A stretch of DNA of 64,000 bases from Trema orientale (lineage: Eukaryota > Streptophyta > Magnoliopsida > Rosales > Cannabaceae). The notes under the pieces are model-generated. The model did not search any database. It was not told the origin of the DNA and saw only the letters and a program-made list of their open reading frames with translations. The translations under genes were made by a program, and so were the position numbers. Of this stretch, positions 1 to 10,561 are shown piece after piece. How positions within the stretch are numbered: position 1 is the stretch's first letter; the number at the start of each line of letters is the position of its first letter. The DNA is taken from the NCBI GenBank assembly GCA_002914845.1, contig JXTC01000053.1, positions 1,260,398 through 1,324,397 of the forward strand. Direction: 5' to 3'.

Positions 1-13
1 AATTAGATCGACA

Positions 14-334
14 ATGTCCGGAATCATCAACAAAATCAGCGAAACCCTCCACGTGGGAGGCCACAAGCCGGAAGATGCTCACAAGGGTGAGCACCACGGG
101 CATGGCGATGAGCACAAGGGCGAGCACTACAAGCCCGAGCACCACGGAGAGCACCATGGTGGTGAGCACAAGGGAGAGCACAAAGAGGGAATAATTGACA
201 AGATCAAGGACAAGATCCATGGCGAAGGCGGCCACGATGAGAAGGGCGAGAAGAAGAAGAAGAAGAAGGAGAAGAAGAAGGATCATGAGCATGGCCATGG
301 CCATGACGACAGCAGCAGCAGCGACAGTGATTAG
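14..334 (+). CDS. Histidine-rich KS-type dehydrin (HIRD11-like)
   Basis: A complete 106-residue frame. The N-terminus is a short amphipathic stretch (GIINKISETLHVGG, residues 3-16). Residues 17-56 are a hydrophilic His/Glu/Gly/Lys region with GEH-type repeats. One K-segment-like helix follows at about residues 57-70 (EGIIDKIKDKIHG), then a lysine run (80-89) and an acidic serine tail (SSSSDSD). About 20 of 106 residues are histidine. This order (one K-segment, then a C-terminal Ser tract) is that of the KS-type dehydrins such as Arabidopsis HIRD11. These are disordered, soluble stress proteins that bind metals through His and protect membranes or enzymes during cold and drought. The ATG at 14 is the only start in view; the promoter and 5' UTR lie outside the window. 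The function is inferred from family resemblance. This is the only intact cellular gene I recognise here. Confidence 0.93.
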   Translation: MSGIINKISETLHVGGHKPEDAHKGEHHGHGDEHKGEHYKPEHHGEHHGGEHKGEHKEGIIDKIKDKIHGEGGHDEKGEKKKKKKEKKKDHEHGHGHDDSSSSDSD

Positions 335-364
335 ATCTTTGGTGTATTTGAACGATCATGATAG

Positions 365-891
365 GTGAGCTTTCGATCATTTTTTCTCTTAAATTTTTTT
401 TTTGCTTGAAGACTATTTTTCATTTGTTGATAACTTGTTTCTGATCTTGATTTTTTTTTTTTTTTTTAATGGCTATTTGTTTGGGTTTTAAGAATGTATA
501 AATAAACATGTTCTAGGTTGTTCTTTTGTTCCTCTCCCTAGAGGAAATTAGACTGAGTAGCAGGTGTGTGTTTTAATTGCGTTGTTTTATTTTTTTTTTG
601 ATAAGTGAATCTCGGTGCAAAATAATCAAATTGATCGTCGATCTTAATCTAGATTTATCTGTTCTTTTTTTTTTTTTTAAACATAAATATCTGGTTTGTT
701 TGTTCTCGATAGATCGTGAAAATAAAATTTTTTATTTACCTATTTATTAAGAAATTAAGATTCAGTATTTATGAAATAAAATACTCTTGTATTACCTAGA
801 CTACAATATATTTTGATTGGTAGATCAGAATTTTTGCTTATAATATTAAGAAAATGGAAGGACTAATTTGTCAATTTTGTGATATTTGCAG
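365..891 (+). other. Probable intron in the dehydrin 3' UTR
   Basis: Thirty bases after the stop codon the sequence reads ATAG|GTGAGC, a good plant 5' splice site. At 880-891 a TGATATTTGCAG acceptor is preceded by a branch-point-like GACTAAT. The stretch between is T-rich, with several poly-T runs, as in plant introns. The boundaries are read from splice motifs only; RNA reads are needed to confirm the junction. Confidence 0.6.
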
Positions 892-990
892 GTTTTTCGG
901 GTGCTGATTGTGACCGGTGAGAGGAATGCTCGAGTTTGTCTCTCGCCAAAATATCACAGTTTGGGAATAAAATAATATATCTAGGAGTGG
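892..990 (+). terminator. Dehydrin 3' UTR exon and poly(A) signal
   Basis: This is the likely last exon of the dehydrin transcript. An AATAAA signal lies at 966-971 inside an AATAAAATAATATAT tract, a plausible polyadenylation region. The cleavage site cannot be placed exactly. Confidence 0.45.
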
Positions 991-991
991 T

Positions 992-1439
992 TGTCATGAT
1001 CGGAATTAAGACTACGTCGTTTCCTGTGTGTTTAAGCTGCTACTTTTTTTTTTATTAACAAAAAAATAAAAATAAAAATTCAGCACTTTGAATAAGTTAT
1101 GTATGTAGCTTAGATTGTTTCCTCTTCATATATTGTCCATGAAGTAAAGCTAAGGCAGTCTTGATTTCTGGTATTTATTAGTCAAGCTGCGTACTTCACT
1201 TTATATTAATGAATTTAATTTTTATGTCGGTTGAACTTTAGTTCCCTTCTCGCTTTTTGCAATACTTTTCCCCATACTATTTTGTTTTATTTTTTTATTT
1301 TTTTAAAGAAAACCTCTTTTATTTAAAGGAAGGAATCAAGTGTCCACATTTTTCCAGACAAAAGGATCATCAAGGCTCCCTTTGAAATCCGAATTTTAAA
1401 GAAAAAAAAATTATAAAGAAAAAGTCATGAGAAAATAAA
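992..1439. other. AT-rich intergenic DNA
   Basis: This stretch is AT-rich with poly-T and poly-A runs. I see no convincing reading frame, RNA gene or repeat boundary. Confidence 0.5.
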
Positions 1440-1790
1440 GGCCACGTTTGGTTCGCTTATTTGAATGTGTCTATTTGAATAGAAATTGTGGAATGTGTTA
1501 TAAGTAGAATGGGAGACATTTGAATGGAAAAAATAGTAGAATGTGTTGTAATTAGAATGGGAGCATTAGAATGGACTATTCAAAAATACCTCTCCCCTTC
1601 CATTCTCATTCAAGACACAAAAAAACTATTTCAATGGTTAATTTTTTGGATGGACCATTTGAATGGAAAAACTGAATTGTTGAAACAAACACATATTCTA
1701 AAAAATCATTTGGAAAAACTAAATTGTTGAAACAAACACACATTCAAATGGATTTTCCATTCCATTAGAATGGTTGAAACAAACGGGGCC
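1440..1790. mobile_element. 351-bp MITE with GGCCxCGTTTG ends
   Basis: The left end GGCCACGTTTGGTTCG and the reverse complement of the right end (GGCCCCGTTTGTTTCA) match at 13 of 16 positions. The interior is full of GAATGG/CCATTC words and has no coding capacity. The flanking bases are AAA on both sides, which could be a 3-bp duplication but is weak in A-rich DNA. The superfamily is uncertain; PIF/Harbinger-like or hAT-like are both possible. Confidence 0.6.
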
Positions 1791-2362
1791 AAAGAGAAAA
1801 ATGATTTTCCTAGAAGTTTATAGAATTTTATTTTCACATTTTTAGTTTTATTAATTAATATATCAACATTATATATATACTAAACAATAACATCAAATCA
1901 AATTTTTGATATTTTTGAAAAAGAATTTTGATCATTTTTTGTTTCAATCCAAATAAGAGAAAATATATATATTTTTTTCTATACCTCCAAAAATCCAAGT
2001 TCCAAACGAAGCCTAAAACTCTCTTTTGAAGAGGAAAGAGAATATTGGATGATATCATTTTCTCTTTGAATTTTAACAGAGAAAAGAGAAAAAGAAGTTC
2101 AAAAAAACTAATTTTTTTTTATATTTAAATTCGGAGAATATATAATAATTATAAAAAATATTGAGAAAAATAAAAATTTCAAAAAAAAATATTCTATAGA
2201 ATGAGATAGCTTGACAACTCCTATAAACTGAAAAAAAAAATTCATGGCAGCTTACATTCATAAAAATGAGGGAAATCTTCCCCTTAATCAGCCAGAATAG
2301 TTTGAGTTTCCAACAACTCTCCTTCACTAAAGCTTCTTTTGGTATACAAGATAGAATAGGAC
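1791..2362. other. AT-rich spacer with a lone TIR-like end
   Basis: No gene is seen. Around 1998-2015 there is a CCAAACGAAGCC-TAA motif that looks like a single right end of the Tourist family that follows. At about 2330 there is a degenerate left-end motif (GCTTCTTTTGGTATAC). These may be relics of older insertions. Confidence 0.4.
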
Positions 2363-2440
2363 TAAGGCTTCGTTTGGTATGCAGGATATGAGGCTTCGTT
2401 TGGTATACAGGATATGATATGATATGATTAGATTATTTTA

Positions 2441-3152
2441 GGCTTCGTTTGGTATGCAGGATAGGATAGGATATGATTGGACTATTTTAAAGGATTGGAT
2501 TGGATTGGATAGGATAGGATAAGATGGAATTATAGTCCAATTATATCCCATGTTTGGTGTGCTACTTTTTGTTAGGATAGGTTTTGTTAGGATAGGTGTG
2601 TTTCATAGTTTGAGGTAAATTACAAATTTTGAGGTTTGATTATTTAGAAAAATACCATTTTTAAAAATTTATTTAGAAAAATACCATTTTTAGAAATCAA
2701 TTTTGTAAAAATATCATTTTTAAAAACTTATTTACAAAAATACCATTTTCAAAAAAATATTTTCAAAAAATACCACTTTTAAAAAAAATATTTTGAAAAA
2801 TACCACTTTTAAAACTTATTTTTGGAAAATGACATTTTTTTAAAATTATTTGCAAAAATACCATTTATAAAAAATATTTTGAAAAATACTATTTCTGGTT
2901 TTACCACTTTTAAAAGTTAATTTCGAAAGTATCATTTATTACTACTTCAAAAATATTCTATTATTTTTAATCAAATTCATAATCCCTCCCAATCCCAAAT
3001 TCTCAAGAGGATAAGATTATTCCCTTCTAAGGGGATTATTTTTGGAGTGGATTATCTTAATCCAATTCAATCCATCTCATATGCATGCACCAAACATGGG
3101 ATTAATTTAATCCAATCCAATCCCATCCTTATCCTGCATTCCAAACGTGGCC
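2441..3152. mobile_element. Inner Tourist-type MITE nested in its relative
   Basis: A 712-bp element with ends GGCTTCGTTTGGTATGCAGG and CCTGCATTCCAAACGTGGCC. It is flanked by TTA at 2438-2440 and 3153-3155. It is inserted in the left subterminal part of a near-identical element. The interior is AT-rich with GATAGGATAG-type words near the left end. Confidence 0.88.
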
Positions 3153-3600
3153 TTAAAGGATTGGAATGGATTTGATAAGATAACATAAGATAAGATTATA
3201 TTCCAATCTTATCTCATGTTTGATGTACTACTTTTTGCTAGGATTAGATTAGCATATGTATTTCATAGTTTTAAATAAATAACAATTTTGAGGTTTGATT
3301 AATTAGAAAAATATCATTTTTAAAATTAATTTAGAAAAATACCATTTATAAAACCCAATTTTATGAACATATCTTTTTTAAAGAAAAACTTATTTACAAA
3401 AATATCACTTCTAAAAAAATATTTTGAAAAATACCACTTTTAAAAAGATATTTTGAAAAAGATATCATTGTAATAAAATAATTTTGAAAAGTACAACTCC
3501 TAAAAAAAGATTTCGAAAAATACCATTTATGGTTTTTCCACTTTTAAAAGAATTTCAAAAATACCACTTTTAAAGTTTAATTTCTAAAAGTGCCATTTTT
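2636..3600. repeat. Degenerate short-unit arrays inside the MITEs
   Basis: Two blocks (about 2636-2940 and 3290-3600) are strings of imperfect units of about 25-30 bp built on GAAAAATACCATTTTTAAAA. They occupy the middle of each Tourist-type MITE. Confidence 0.6.
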
Positions 3601-3989
3601 TACTACTTCAAAAATATTCTATTATTTTTAATCAAATTCCTAATCCCCTCAAACTCAAATTCTCAAGAGGATAAGATTATCCCCTTTCTTTCTAAGGGTA
3701 TTATTTTTTGAGTGGATTATTTTAATCCAAATCCATTCCCTTTCATACGCATGCACCAAATATGAGATTAATTTAATCCAATCCAATCTCATCTTTATCC
3801 TGCATTCCAAACGTGGTCTAAGAGAATTCAGCTCCAATAGCCAATACAATCACAACCAATCCATTTGCATTCCAAATCACAGCTCATGAAGATTATAATT
3901 ACCACAATTGTCAAATACTAAAATTGTATCAACATATTGGAGGACTTCAAACATGACAACTAGTTTCACTTCTGCTTAAAGTTTACGAT

Positions 3990-4440
3990 GTCATCTGGCT
4001 CTTATGATATTTCTCCAAATAGTACTCCCAAGGCCAAGCAAAAATTATCTCTTGTGACCATCCCACACCACCATGAACCACTCTGTTTCTATGGTTTAAA
4101 ATGGGCGAGATGAGAACAGAAAAAAATTCTAAGTTCGTAGAGCATAAGAATTTTGTTAAGATTTCAAGTTTGTCACTAAATTTGTTTGACCCTTTCTAAA
4201 GTTAGGCCTCCCTTCAAATTTGCTAATTCCCAAATACCCTTGATATCTCATGGTAAGCAATCCAAATATGATCAACCGTTTCAGGGTCATTCTTGCACAA
4301 TGGATAACATGTATTAACATCAATTCTCTTACTTGTCAAATTTACTAAGGTAGGAACTATATTCCAGAAGTATCTCAATGAAGATTTTTACCTTATCTGG
4401 GAGTTTATATTTCATATCTTCCTCTACCATTCCTTCCAAT
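3990..4440 (-). pseudogene. LINE reverse-transcriptase tail (zf-RVT) fragment
   Basis: Read on the minus strand, this encodes a broken version of the zinc-binding domain found at the C-terminal end of plant LINE reverse transcriptases. PDKVKIF is followed, after a frameshift, by TLVNLTSKRIDVNTCYPLCK and a DPETVDHIW segment, giving the CxxC ... H pattern. The following residues (about 4000-4090) resemble the usual tail in a shifted frame. No endonuclease or RT core is seen nearby, so this is an old truncated fragment. A zf-RVT domain in a nuclear gene fragment is the alternative. Confidence 0.6.
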
Positions 4441-4487
4441 CATCTAAGCAAGTGGGAAAACCAACATTCCAATATTATACGATCTTG

Positions 4488-5157
4488 TGTTAAGTCCAAT
4501 ACTAGAAGATCTATGAGTGATATATATTCATAGGTTGGACTTTTTGCTCTAAAGTCCTATCAGGCACCCATAGTCAGTACATGGCCCAATATGTGTAGAC
4601 TAATGTGAATAGAGTAAATAGTCATGAGATTAATTTCTAAATATTCTATCATTAAAATATAATATTAGAAATTTAATGTACGTTATGTGGTTAAAATATG
4701 TTTAGACTATTTTCATTACCAGATAGAGATGTGAATGCGCTTAATAGAAGATAGAGATGTGAACGTATTTAATACGATATCAGCGTATTTAATCTCAATG
4801 ATTACTATTAATTAAGAAATATTTCCTATTCATTATGGAGTAAGGAAATGTCCTTATCTGAATAGAAAAGAACGTGTACGTACATTTTCTCTGAAGAAAC
4901 CACACATTATTTTTCTGAGATTGCCAAAATTAAAAGGCACAGAAAATACACTTTCTTCCCCCCCTCTCTCTCTCTATCAGAATTTCGGTGAGTGCTCTTA
5001 AGTAATGGAAGTTGTATTAGTTGTTCTTGTAACTCCATTCACTGTGAGTATTCAAAGAAGAGTCCTTCTACAACGAACGTGAGGGACCAAGGCGATTCTT
5101 AGACCGACGGCTTGATCAAGGACTCAACCAGTTCCACCGCAACTCGCGCTTCCGATA
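4488..5157 (+). mobile_element. Copia-like LTR (probable)
   Basis: This stretch ends directly before a tRNA-Met primer-binding site and begins near a TGTTAAGTCC motif, which gives an LTR of about 670 bp. It contains CT-rich and leader-like sequence near 4955-5100. The left boundary is a guess from the TGTT start, and the usual terminal CA is not intact. I found no second LTR or duplication, so a truncated element is likely. Confidence 0.5.
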
Positions 5158-5158
5158 T

Positions 5159-5168
5159 TGGTATCAGA
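5159..5168 (+). other. Primer-binding site for initiator tRNA-Met
   Basis: TGGTATCAGA follows the LTR directly and matches the start of the common plant Copia primer site TGGTATCAGAGC. Later bases have diverged. Confidence 0.6.
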
Positions 5169-5170
5169 AT

Positions 5171-5866
5171 TGCTATTGGTGGACTCCGTTCTCTATTGGA
5201 AAAAGACAAAAGAGGGAGGTACACGAACTCTTAAACCAAAAACACTCATAATAGGTCATGTTTTCTGTTTATATAGTTCTGTTCATTATTTGGCCTTGAT
5301 TTTTTAGTATGTGGTAGATTATTGTGTATATGTTCTACCATAAAAATCTGGAGGTTATTTGATATAAGGTTTGGAAGATTTTGAGAGTCAAAATTGTTTT
5401 TTTTCCATGAATTTTTGACTGCATCTCACGATCGTATAGTTGCTTGATCTGACTTGATTTTGGTGTTTTTGAAGTCTACATCAAATTATCATTCCAACCA
5501 TACATAATATGTATTTTTTGAAATTTTATTTTCAGTGATATGATTTGTTTTTAATTTTATGTCATATCAATAAGTATTTTCCATATTTAGCAACATGATA
5601 TTTTAATTATACTCTCTTTGGGAGAGAATGTGTCTCACTTGCCCACAAAACGACAAAGCTGGAAGAAATAGGGCATGTCATCGGAACGAGGGTGATGGGA
5701 CAAGGATGTTGGTGGCCGTAAAATGTTAAAAAGGTCAACTTAAGGCTTCACGCGCTGCCCTGGTGCTTGTGGAAACCTGGCACCAGATGGGCCATGCCTA
5801 TTGGCATTGGCCTAGGGACCATCAGCACCTCAAGAGTAGCCTGGTGCATTAGTAGCCTGGCGCTAG
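5171..5866. other. Leader remnant and unassigned sequence
   Basis: Up to about 5640 this is AT-rich and probably non-coding leader of the Copia-like element. From about 5650 to 5866 it is more GC-rich and has repeated CCTGG words (CCTGGCACC, CCTGGTGC, CCTGGCGC). I see no gene. Confidence 0.35.
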
Positions 5867-6121
5867 TGATAACTCTATGAAAATGGAGTTATCTAGTACT
5901 TATTTGTCTTTGATTGTTGCTTTATTATCTTTGTTTTCTTAGTTTTCTTTAAGTTATTTTGATATTTTCTTCATATTTTCAAATTGGAGGCCATTTGGAT
6001 GAAAACACGACGAAAACAATTGAAAAATGGAGCTGGAATAGAATCGGTGGTGTAGACGTGCCTCTAGGCAGCAACCTAGGAGTAGGGGTGCCTTTTTTGC
6101 TACCCAGCTGCACCCCTACTG

Positions 6122-6376
6122 ATGCAAATGAAGCTACTTCAAGAGGAGGAGCATTCTCTTGGGCTTAGAGGGACTCAAGGGCAGCAATCACGTGATCCAT
6201 TAAGCTTGCCAAGTAGGCCAATCACAAGGCTTAGGGCCAAAAGATTCAAAGAGGCGTTAAATGGGCTGATTCAACACATTGATGAGATGGCTAACGCATG
6301 GAGGCCCGATATAAGCCCAAATCAAATCCAAGAGAGCCTAATCACTATGGTTAAGGTTCTAAAGGAGTCCAATTGA
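6122..6376 (+). pseudogene. Pol C-terminal reading frame inside an LTR
   Basis: An open frame of 84 codons from an in-frame ATG. It includes RPITRLRAKRFKEALNGLI, a motif found at the very C-terminus of several plant Ty3/gypsy polyproteins. It lies within the solo LTR, as in the related element at 24927-25757, where the pol frame runs into the 3' LTR. With no upstream pol here it cannot make a polyprotein. The ATG is probably incidental. Confidence 0.6.
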
Positions 6377-6805
6377 AGCTAAAAACTTCTCTACATGTTT
6401 TTCTAGGTCTTTTGTACTTTTAAAAAACTTCTTTAATTTAGATTTAGTTATTTTCGGATTTAGTTGTTTTTATTTTAGGAGAGGTTGCCAAATGTCAAAA
6501 TTGTAAGGCACTCGTTAACCTCGTAAAAGCGGAAAGTAGAGGAAAATTTAAACTTTCTATTTAGTTCTGAAAACACTTTCGTGATACATCCCTTTTTTAC
6601 ATTTCAGAAATATTTACAACCTGTACAATACAAAACATCATTTTACTTCTTTTGAAAACTCCCACAGGGTCAACTATATACATATACGTATCAGAAACAC
6701 ATATAAGTTCTTGGGATGTCTTTCTTCTTCAAAACTGGCATATGAACCGCATTGGAGTGGAATAGCTCAGCCAACCTCATCTGACATCCTAATCATCTGT
6801 ATCAC

Positions 6806-7196
6806 AAGAACTAAATGAGCAATAGCTCAGTAAATGGAAATCCATGCATGCTTATGAATGTTTTTCACTTGAAACTCATTTAGTCTTTGTACCCTTAATT
6901 GCCTTGGAAAATATTAACCTTTCAAACATGTTTGGGCCCCCTCCTTGATATAATTCCTAACTCAGTGACATAGCAGGCATCCTCTTAATAAATAATATAA
7001 NAAGAACTAAATGAGCAATAGCTCAGTAAATGGAAATCCATGCATGCTTATGAATGTTTTTCACTTGAAACTCATTTAGTCTTTGTACCCTTAATTGCCT
7101 TGGAAAACATTAACCTTTCAAACATGTTTGGGCCCCCTCCTTGATATAATTCCTAACTCAGTGACATAGCAGGCATCCTCTTAATAAATAATATAA
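6806..7196. repeat. 195-bp direct duplication around a single N
   Basis: 6806-7000 is repeated at 7002-7196 with about one mismatch. The two copies are separated only by the N at 7001. This looks like two contig ends whose overlap was not merged. Confidence 0.85.
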
Positions 7197-7199
7197 TAT

Positions 7200-7350
7200 T
7201 TGAGGCGTACCCTATCTTGGAATTACCCTCAAGGGATTTGACCTCCCTCTTTTGAGGCTTACCCTGTCTTGGAATTACCCTCAAGGGATTTGACCTCCCT
7301 CTTGTTTAGCTTACCCTGTCTTGGAATTACCCTCAAGGGATTTCACCACC
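7200..7350. repeat. Three-copy ~52-bp tandem repeat
   Basis: Three copies of a unit containing CTTGGAATTACCCTCAAGGG lie in the U3/R part of the reversed LTR. The other LTR copies have different short repeats at the equivalent place (for example the CATAGGTGGGCACGG units at about 20020-20160). Confidence 0.75.
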
Positions 7351-8796
7351 TCTAGCAACTAGGTCAACAAGCTAAGAACCATACCCCTCTTTAAAATAAA
7401 CAACATCTAGGGTACAGACTCTTTATTCGAATCATTGCTTGTAAATCATTATTTTGTGCACTAAAACATATTGAAAACATAACATGCCTTGTGAAAATGC
7501 TATGAATAGTTATCAGACATATATCAATCTCAATGCCATACATATATTACCTTTCACATATACAATCATATAAATAGGTTCTTGTGATGCTAGAATGAAA
7601 TTTCCACTTACCTGGTGTCCAGAAAGTTAAATAAAAGTGAGAGACAGATTCCTTTCTCCCAGAAGCTCGATGTGCTTAATCTCCTGATCATAACACTTCG
7701 GTTAATACCCTTGTCATTGTTTACTCTTAATTACTCTTCCTTATGAACATATCATGTAATTAGCAACTGATTGTTATATCTATTGATAATAATACGTCCT
7801 ATCATTTCTTTTCTGTTTCTAAGCATGTATTTCCTAGTAGTAACAATGGTAGTAAGTTTATCATATCTATACTGTCCTATACATCAAAGTTTAACATTGG
7901 TAGCAATACCACTACCATGATCACATTATATGAACCTTAGTTTAAGAATGATAGCATATCATCCATCTAAATGCATAGTTTAGTTAATCCCATTAGTTTC
8001 CTTATATCTTCTCACTCATTTCTATCTTTTACCTTATATATCACCAATATAGGCCAGCTCCTTATATTCCCTCACTAATTCTCATCTTTTACCTATTGTA
8101 GCACTATTACACGCCAACCATAAGGTTATAGGGTGTTATTGTAGTTCCTAGCTTGTTAGTTCACTAAAATGAGTTCTAAACACCATAACCCATTCATATG
8201 TATCAGTTAACCTTTTTAGAAGTTTTACATGGAGTATTTTACTTAGTAGGTCAGAAACAAGTTCTAATAGCACATATCTAGTGATAAATGTAAAAGTAAA
8301 CTTCAAATAGTATAACCATCACATATACAATCTATAAGTGAAATCTACTCACCTGTTTATAAGCAAGGGCTGTTTTATCACTATGCTTGAGAGGCTGCCA
8401 CTAGAACTAGGGGGTACACGTTGGGGGAGAGGGAGAGGGATGGTAGGCTTCAATTGTTTGAGAAAACCAAGAAATACCTCAAGGAAAAGAGAGATGGGTG
8501 CTTTGGCTGTTTGGGAAAGGAAAGAAATCATGAAAGGGATGGGAGGAGGCTTCAGCTGCTAGGGGAAGAGAAGAAAAACCAGGGAGGGAGTGGGAGAGGT
8601 GGAGGACGTTTTTTGGCTTAAAGAATGGGCTAGGGAAGCTTATACAACTTAAGGCTCAGCCACTTGGTGGCACAAGTTCCAAGATTTCAGATCCCTAACT
8701 TTCATTTTGTCATTAACCTAGGCATAAGTCAGATTAGAGGTAAGTTGTGTAGGTGCTTATCCCTTGGCTTGCACACTTCCCTAGGAGTCAAAGTTG

Positions 8797-10561
8797 TCTC
8801 TTACTTGGTCAATAATCTGGTTATAAACTAGTTTAGGGTTTAATAAAACACTTATTAGTTGTCTCTAGCATGTTATAGTTATATGCTTAAACAAATTCCC
8901 CTAAATCAGATTAGTGTAAAACTATAGCCATCAAAGTGTGTATAGCTTTGTCCTTTACTTAAAAGCTGAAATAACTTGGTTAATTAAGTAAAATTTTCGT
9001 AACCCATAGGTAAGCAAGGGTTTAAGGTGTGTTTTAGCTCCCTACTTAACTAGAAACTCAAGAAATTATCATTTAAGCACTTCCATTACTAATTTTCGTA
9101 GCTTATACCTACACAAGAGGTTAAGATGGGTTTCAGCTCCTAATGGTGTCAAAAACTAAGAAAAATATCAATTAGACACTTATATTACCCATACACACAT
9201 CAAGCATTCTAGGGTTCTTGAATCGATCTTTCACTGCACATGTATTCCCCAAGAATTTAATCAATCAGTTAAGAAACTCAAATCACACTAATAAACATGA
9301 TTTTCAACCTATATGCATGTAGGAATAGAAATGCATTCTTTAATTAGCATATCTTGAGGTGTATTGTTAAAAAGTGTACTAGTAATAGTATCTGGGCACT
9401 ATGACTAGTAAAAACTTAGTTTAGAGTCAAATTTTAGAACTACTCATGAAATTATGAAATCTAGATGCAAGGATGTTTATTAGTGGCATGATACATTCAT
9501 GAGAATTTTGGGCATTACATGCATCATAATGCTGAAAATATCTTCTAGTTAAAATCCTATTCATACACCACTATACTGCTGTCAAAGTTGACAGGAAAGC
9601 TTGAGATGGAATATGTATAGTATAAGCGAAAAAGTGTCTTCTTGTATTGTACAGTTTTCTTCTTCTTTGTCCACCCCCTCCTCCTTTTTTAATAGTTTGA
9701 AAGGATTTGATATATAGATATGACATATACACACATATATGCATATATATAGTGGTGAAAAACTGACATACGGTCCATTAACTTAGTCTGAGAAAGGAAA
9801 AATACAAATATGCTTTCAGACAAAATTGGATAATGTGNTCTCTTACTTGGTCAATAATCTGGTTATAAACTAGTTTAGGGCTTAATAAAACACTTATTAG
9901 TTGTCTCTAGCATGTTATAGTTATATGCTTAAACAAATTCCCCTAAATCAGATTAGTGTAAAACTATGGCCATCAAAGTGTGTGTAGCTTTGTCCTTTAC
10001 TTAAAAGCTGAAATAACTTGGTTAATTAAGTAGAATTTTTGTAACCCATAGGTAAGCAAGAGTTGAAGGTGTGTTTTAGCTCCCTACTTAACTAGAAACT
10101 CAAGAAATTATCATTTAAGCACTTCCATTACCAATTTTCGTAGCTTATACCTACACAAGAGGTTAAGATGGGTTTCAGCTCCTAATGGTGTCAAAAACTA
10201 AGGAAAATATCAATTAGACACTTATATTACCCATACACACATCAAGCATTCTAGGGTTCTTGAATCGATCTTTCACTGCACATGTATTCCCCAAGAATTT
10301 AATCAATCAGTTAAGAAACTCAAATCACACTAATAAACATGATTTTCAACCTATATGTATGTAGGAATAGAAATGCATTCTTTAATTAGCATATCTTGAG
10401 GTATATTATTGAAAAGTGGACTAGTAATAGTATCTGGGCACTATGACTAGTAAAAACTTAGTTTAGAGTCAAATTTTAGAACTACTCATGAAATTATGAA
10501 ATCTAGATGCAAGGATGTTTATTAGTGGCATGATGCATTCATGAGAACTTTGGGCATTACA
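8797..10561. repeat. 723-bp direct repeat flanking the N at 9838
   Basis: 8797-9519 and 9839-10561 are the same 723-bp LTR segment, differing at a modest number of scattered positions. Both end in GGGCATTACA. The first copy continues into unrelated sequence (9520-9837) and the second into the AAAAT duplication. The differences argue for two genuine LTRs rather than one contig end read twice. Confidence 0.8.

Larger units (their letters stand above)
2366..3818. mobile_element. Outer Tourist-type (PIF/Harbinger) MITE, split
   Basis: The left end is GGCTTCGTTTGGTATGCAGG and the right end is CCTGCATTCCAAACGTGGTC. It is flanked by TAA at 2363-2365 and 3819-3821, the usual PIF/Harbinger 3-bp duplication. 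Removing the inner copy and one TTA leaves about 738 bp and rejoins GATTATTTTA with AAGGATTGG. The same continuous word occurs inside the inner copy, which supports the nesting. A second left-end motif lies at 2392. There is no coding capacity. Confidence 0.85.
6502..10561 (-). mobile_element. Reversed Tekay/Del-like gypsy, collapsed
   Basis: The ends read TGTAAGGCAC on the left and GGGCATTACA on the right. They are flanked by AAAAT at 6497-6501 and 10562-10566. On the minus strand this is the LTR family that starts TGTxATGCCCAAxxTTCTCA, also seen at 17796, 29412 and 38781. A complete LTR occupies about 6502-9519, then 318 bp of other sequence, a single N (9838), and the first 723 bp of a second LTR copy (9839-10561). 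The simplest reading is a two-LTR element whose interior and the rest of the 5' LTR are missing at the assembly seam. Confidence 0.75.

Noticed and set aside
1855..2327. Minus-strand F/Y/I/K-rich frames
   Set aside because: They are low-complexity translations of AT-rich DNA between MITEs.
8338..8621. Overlapping frames on both strands near 8.4 kb
   Set aside because: They lie within the reversed Tekay/Del-like LTR, in a purine-rich patch; other LTR copies do not preserve them.
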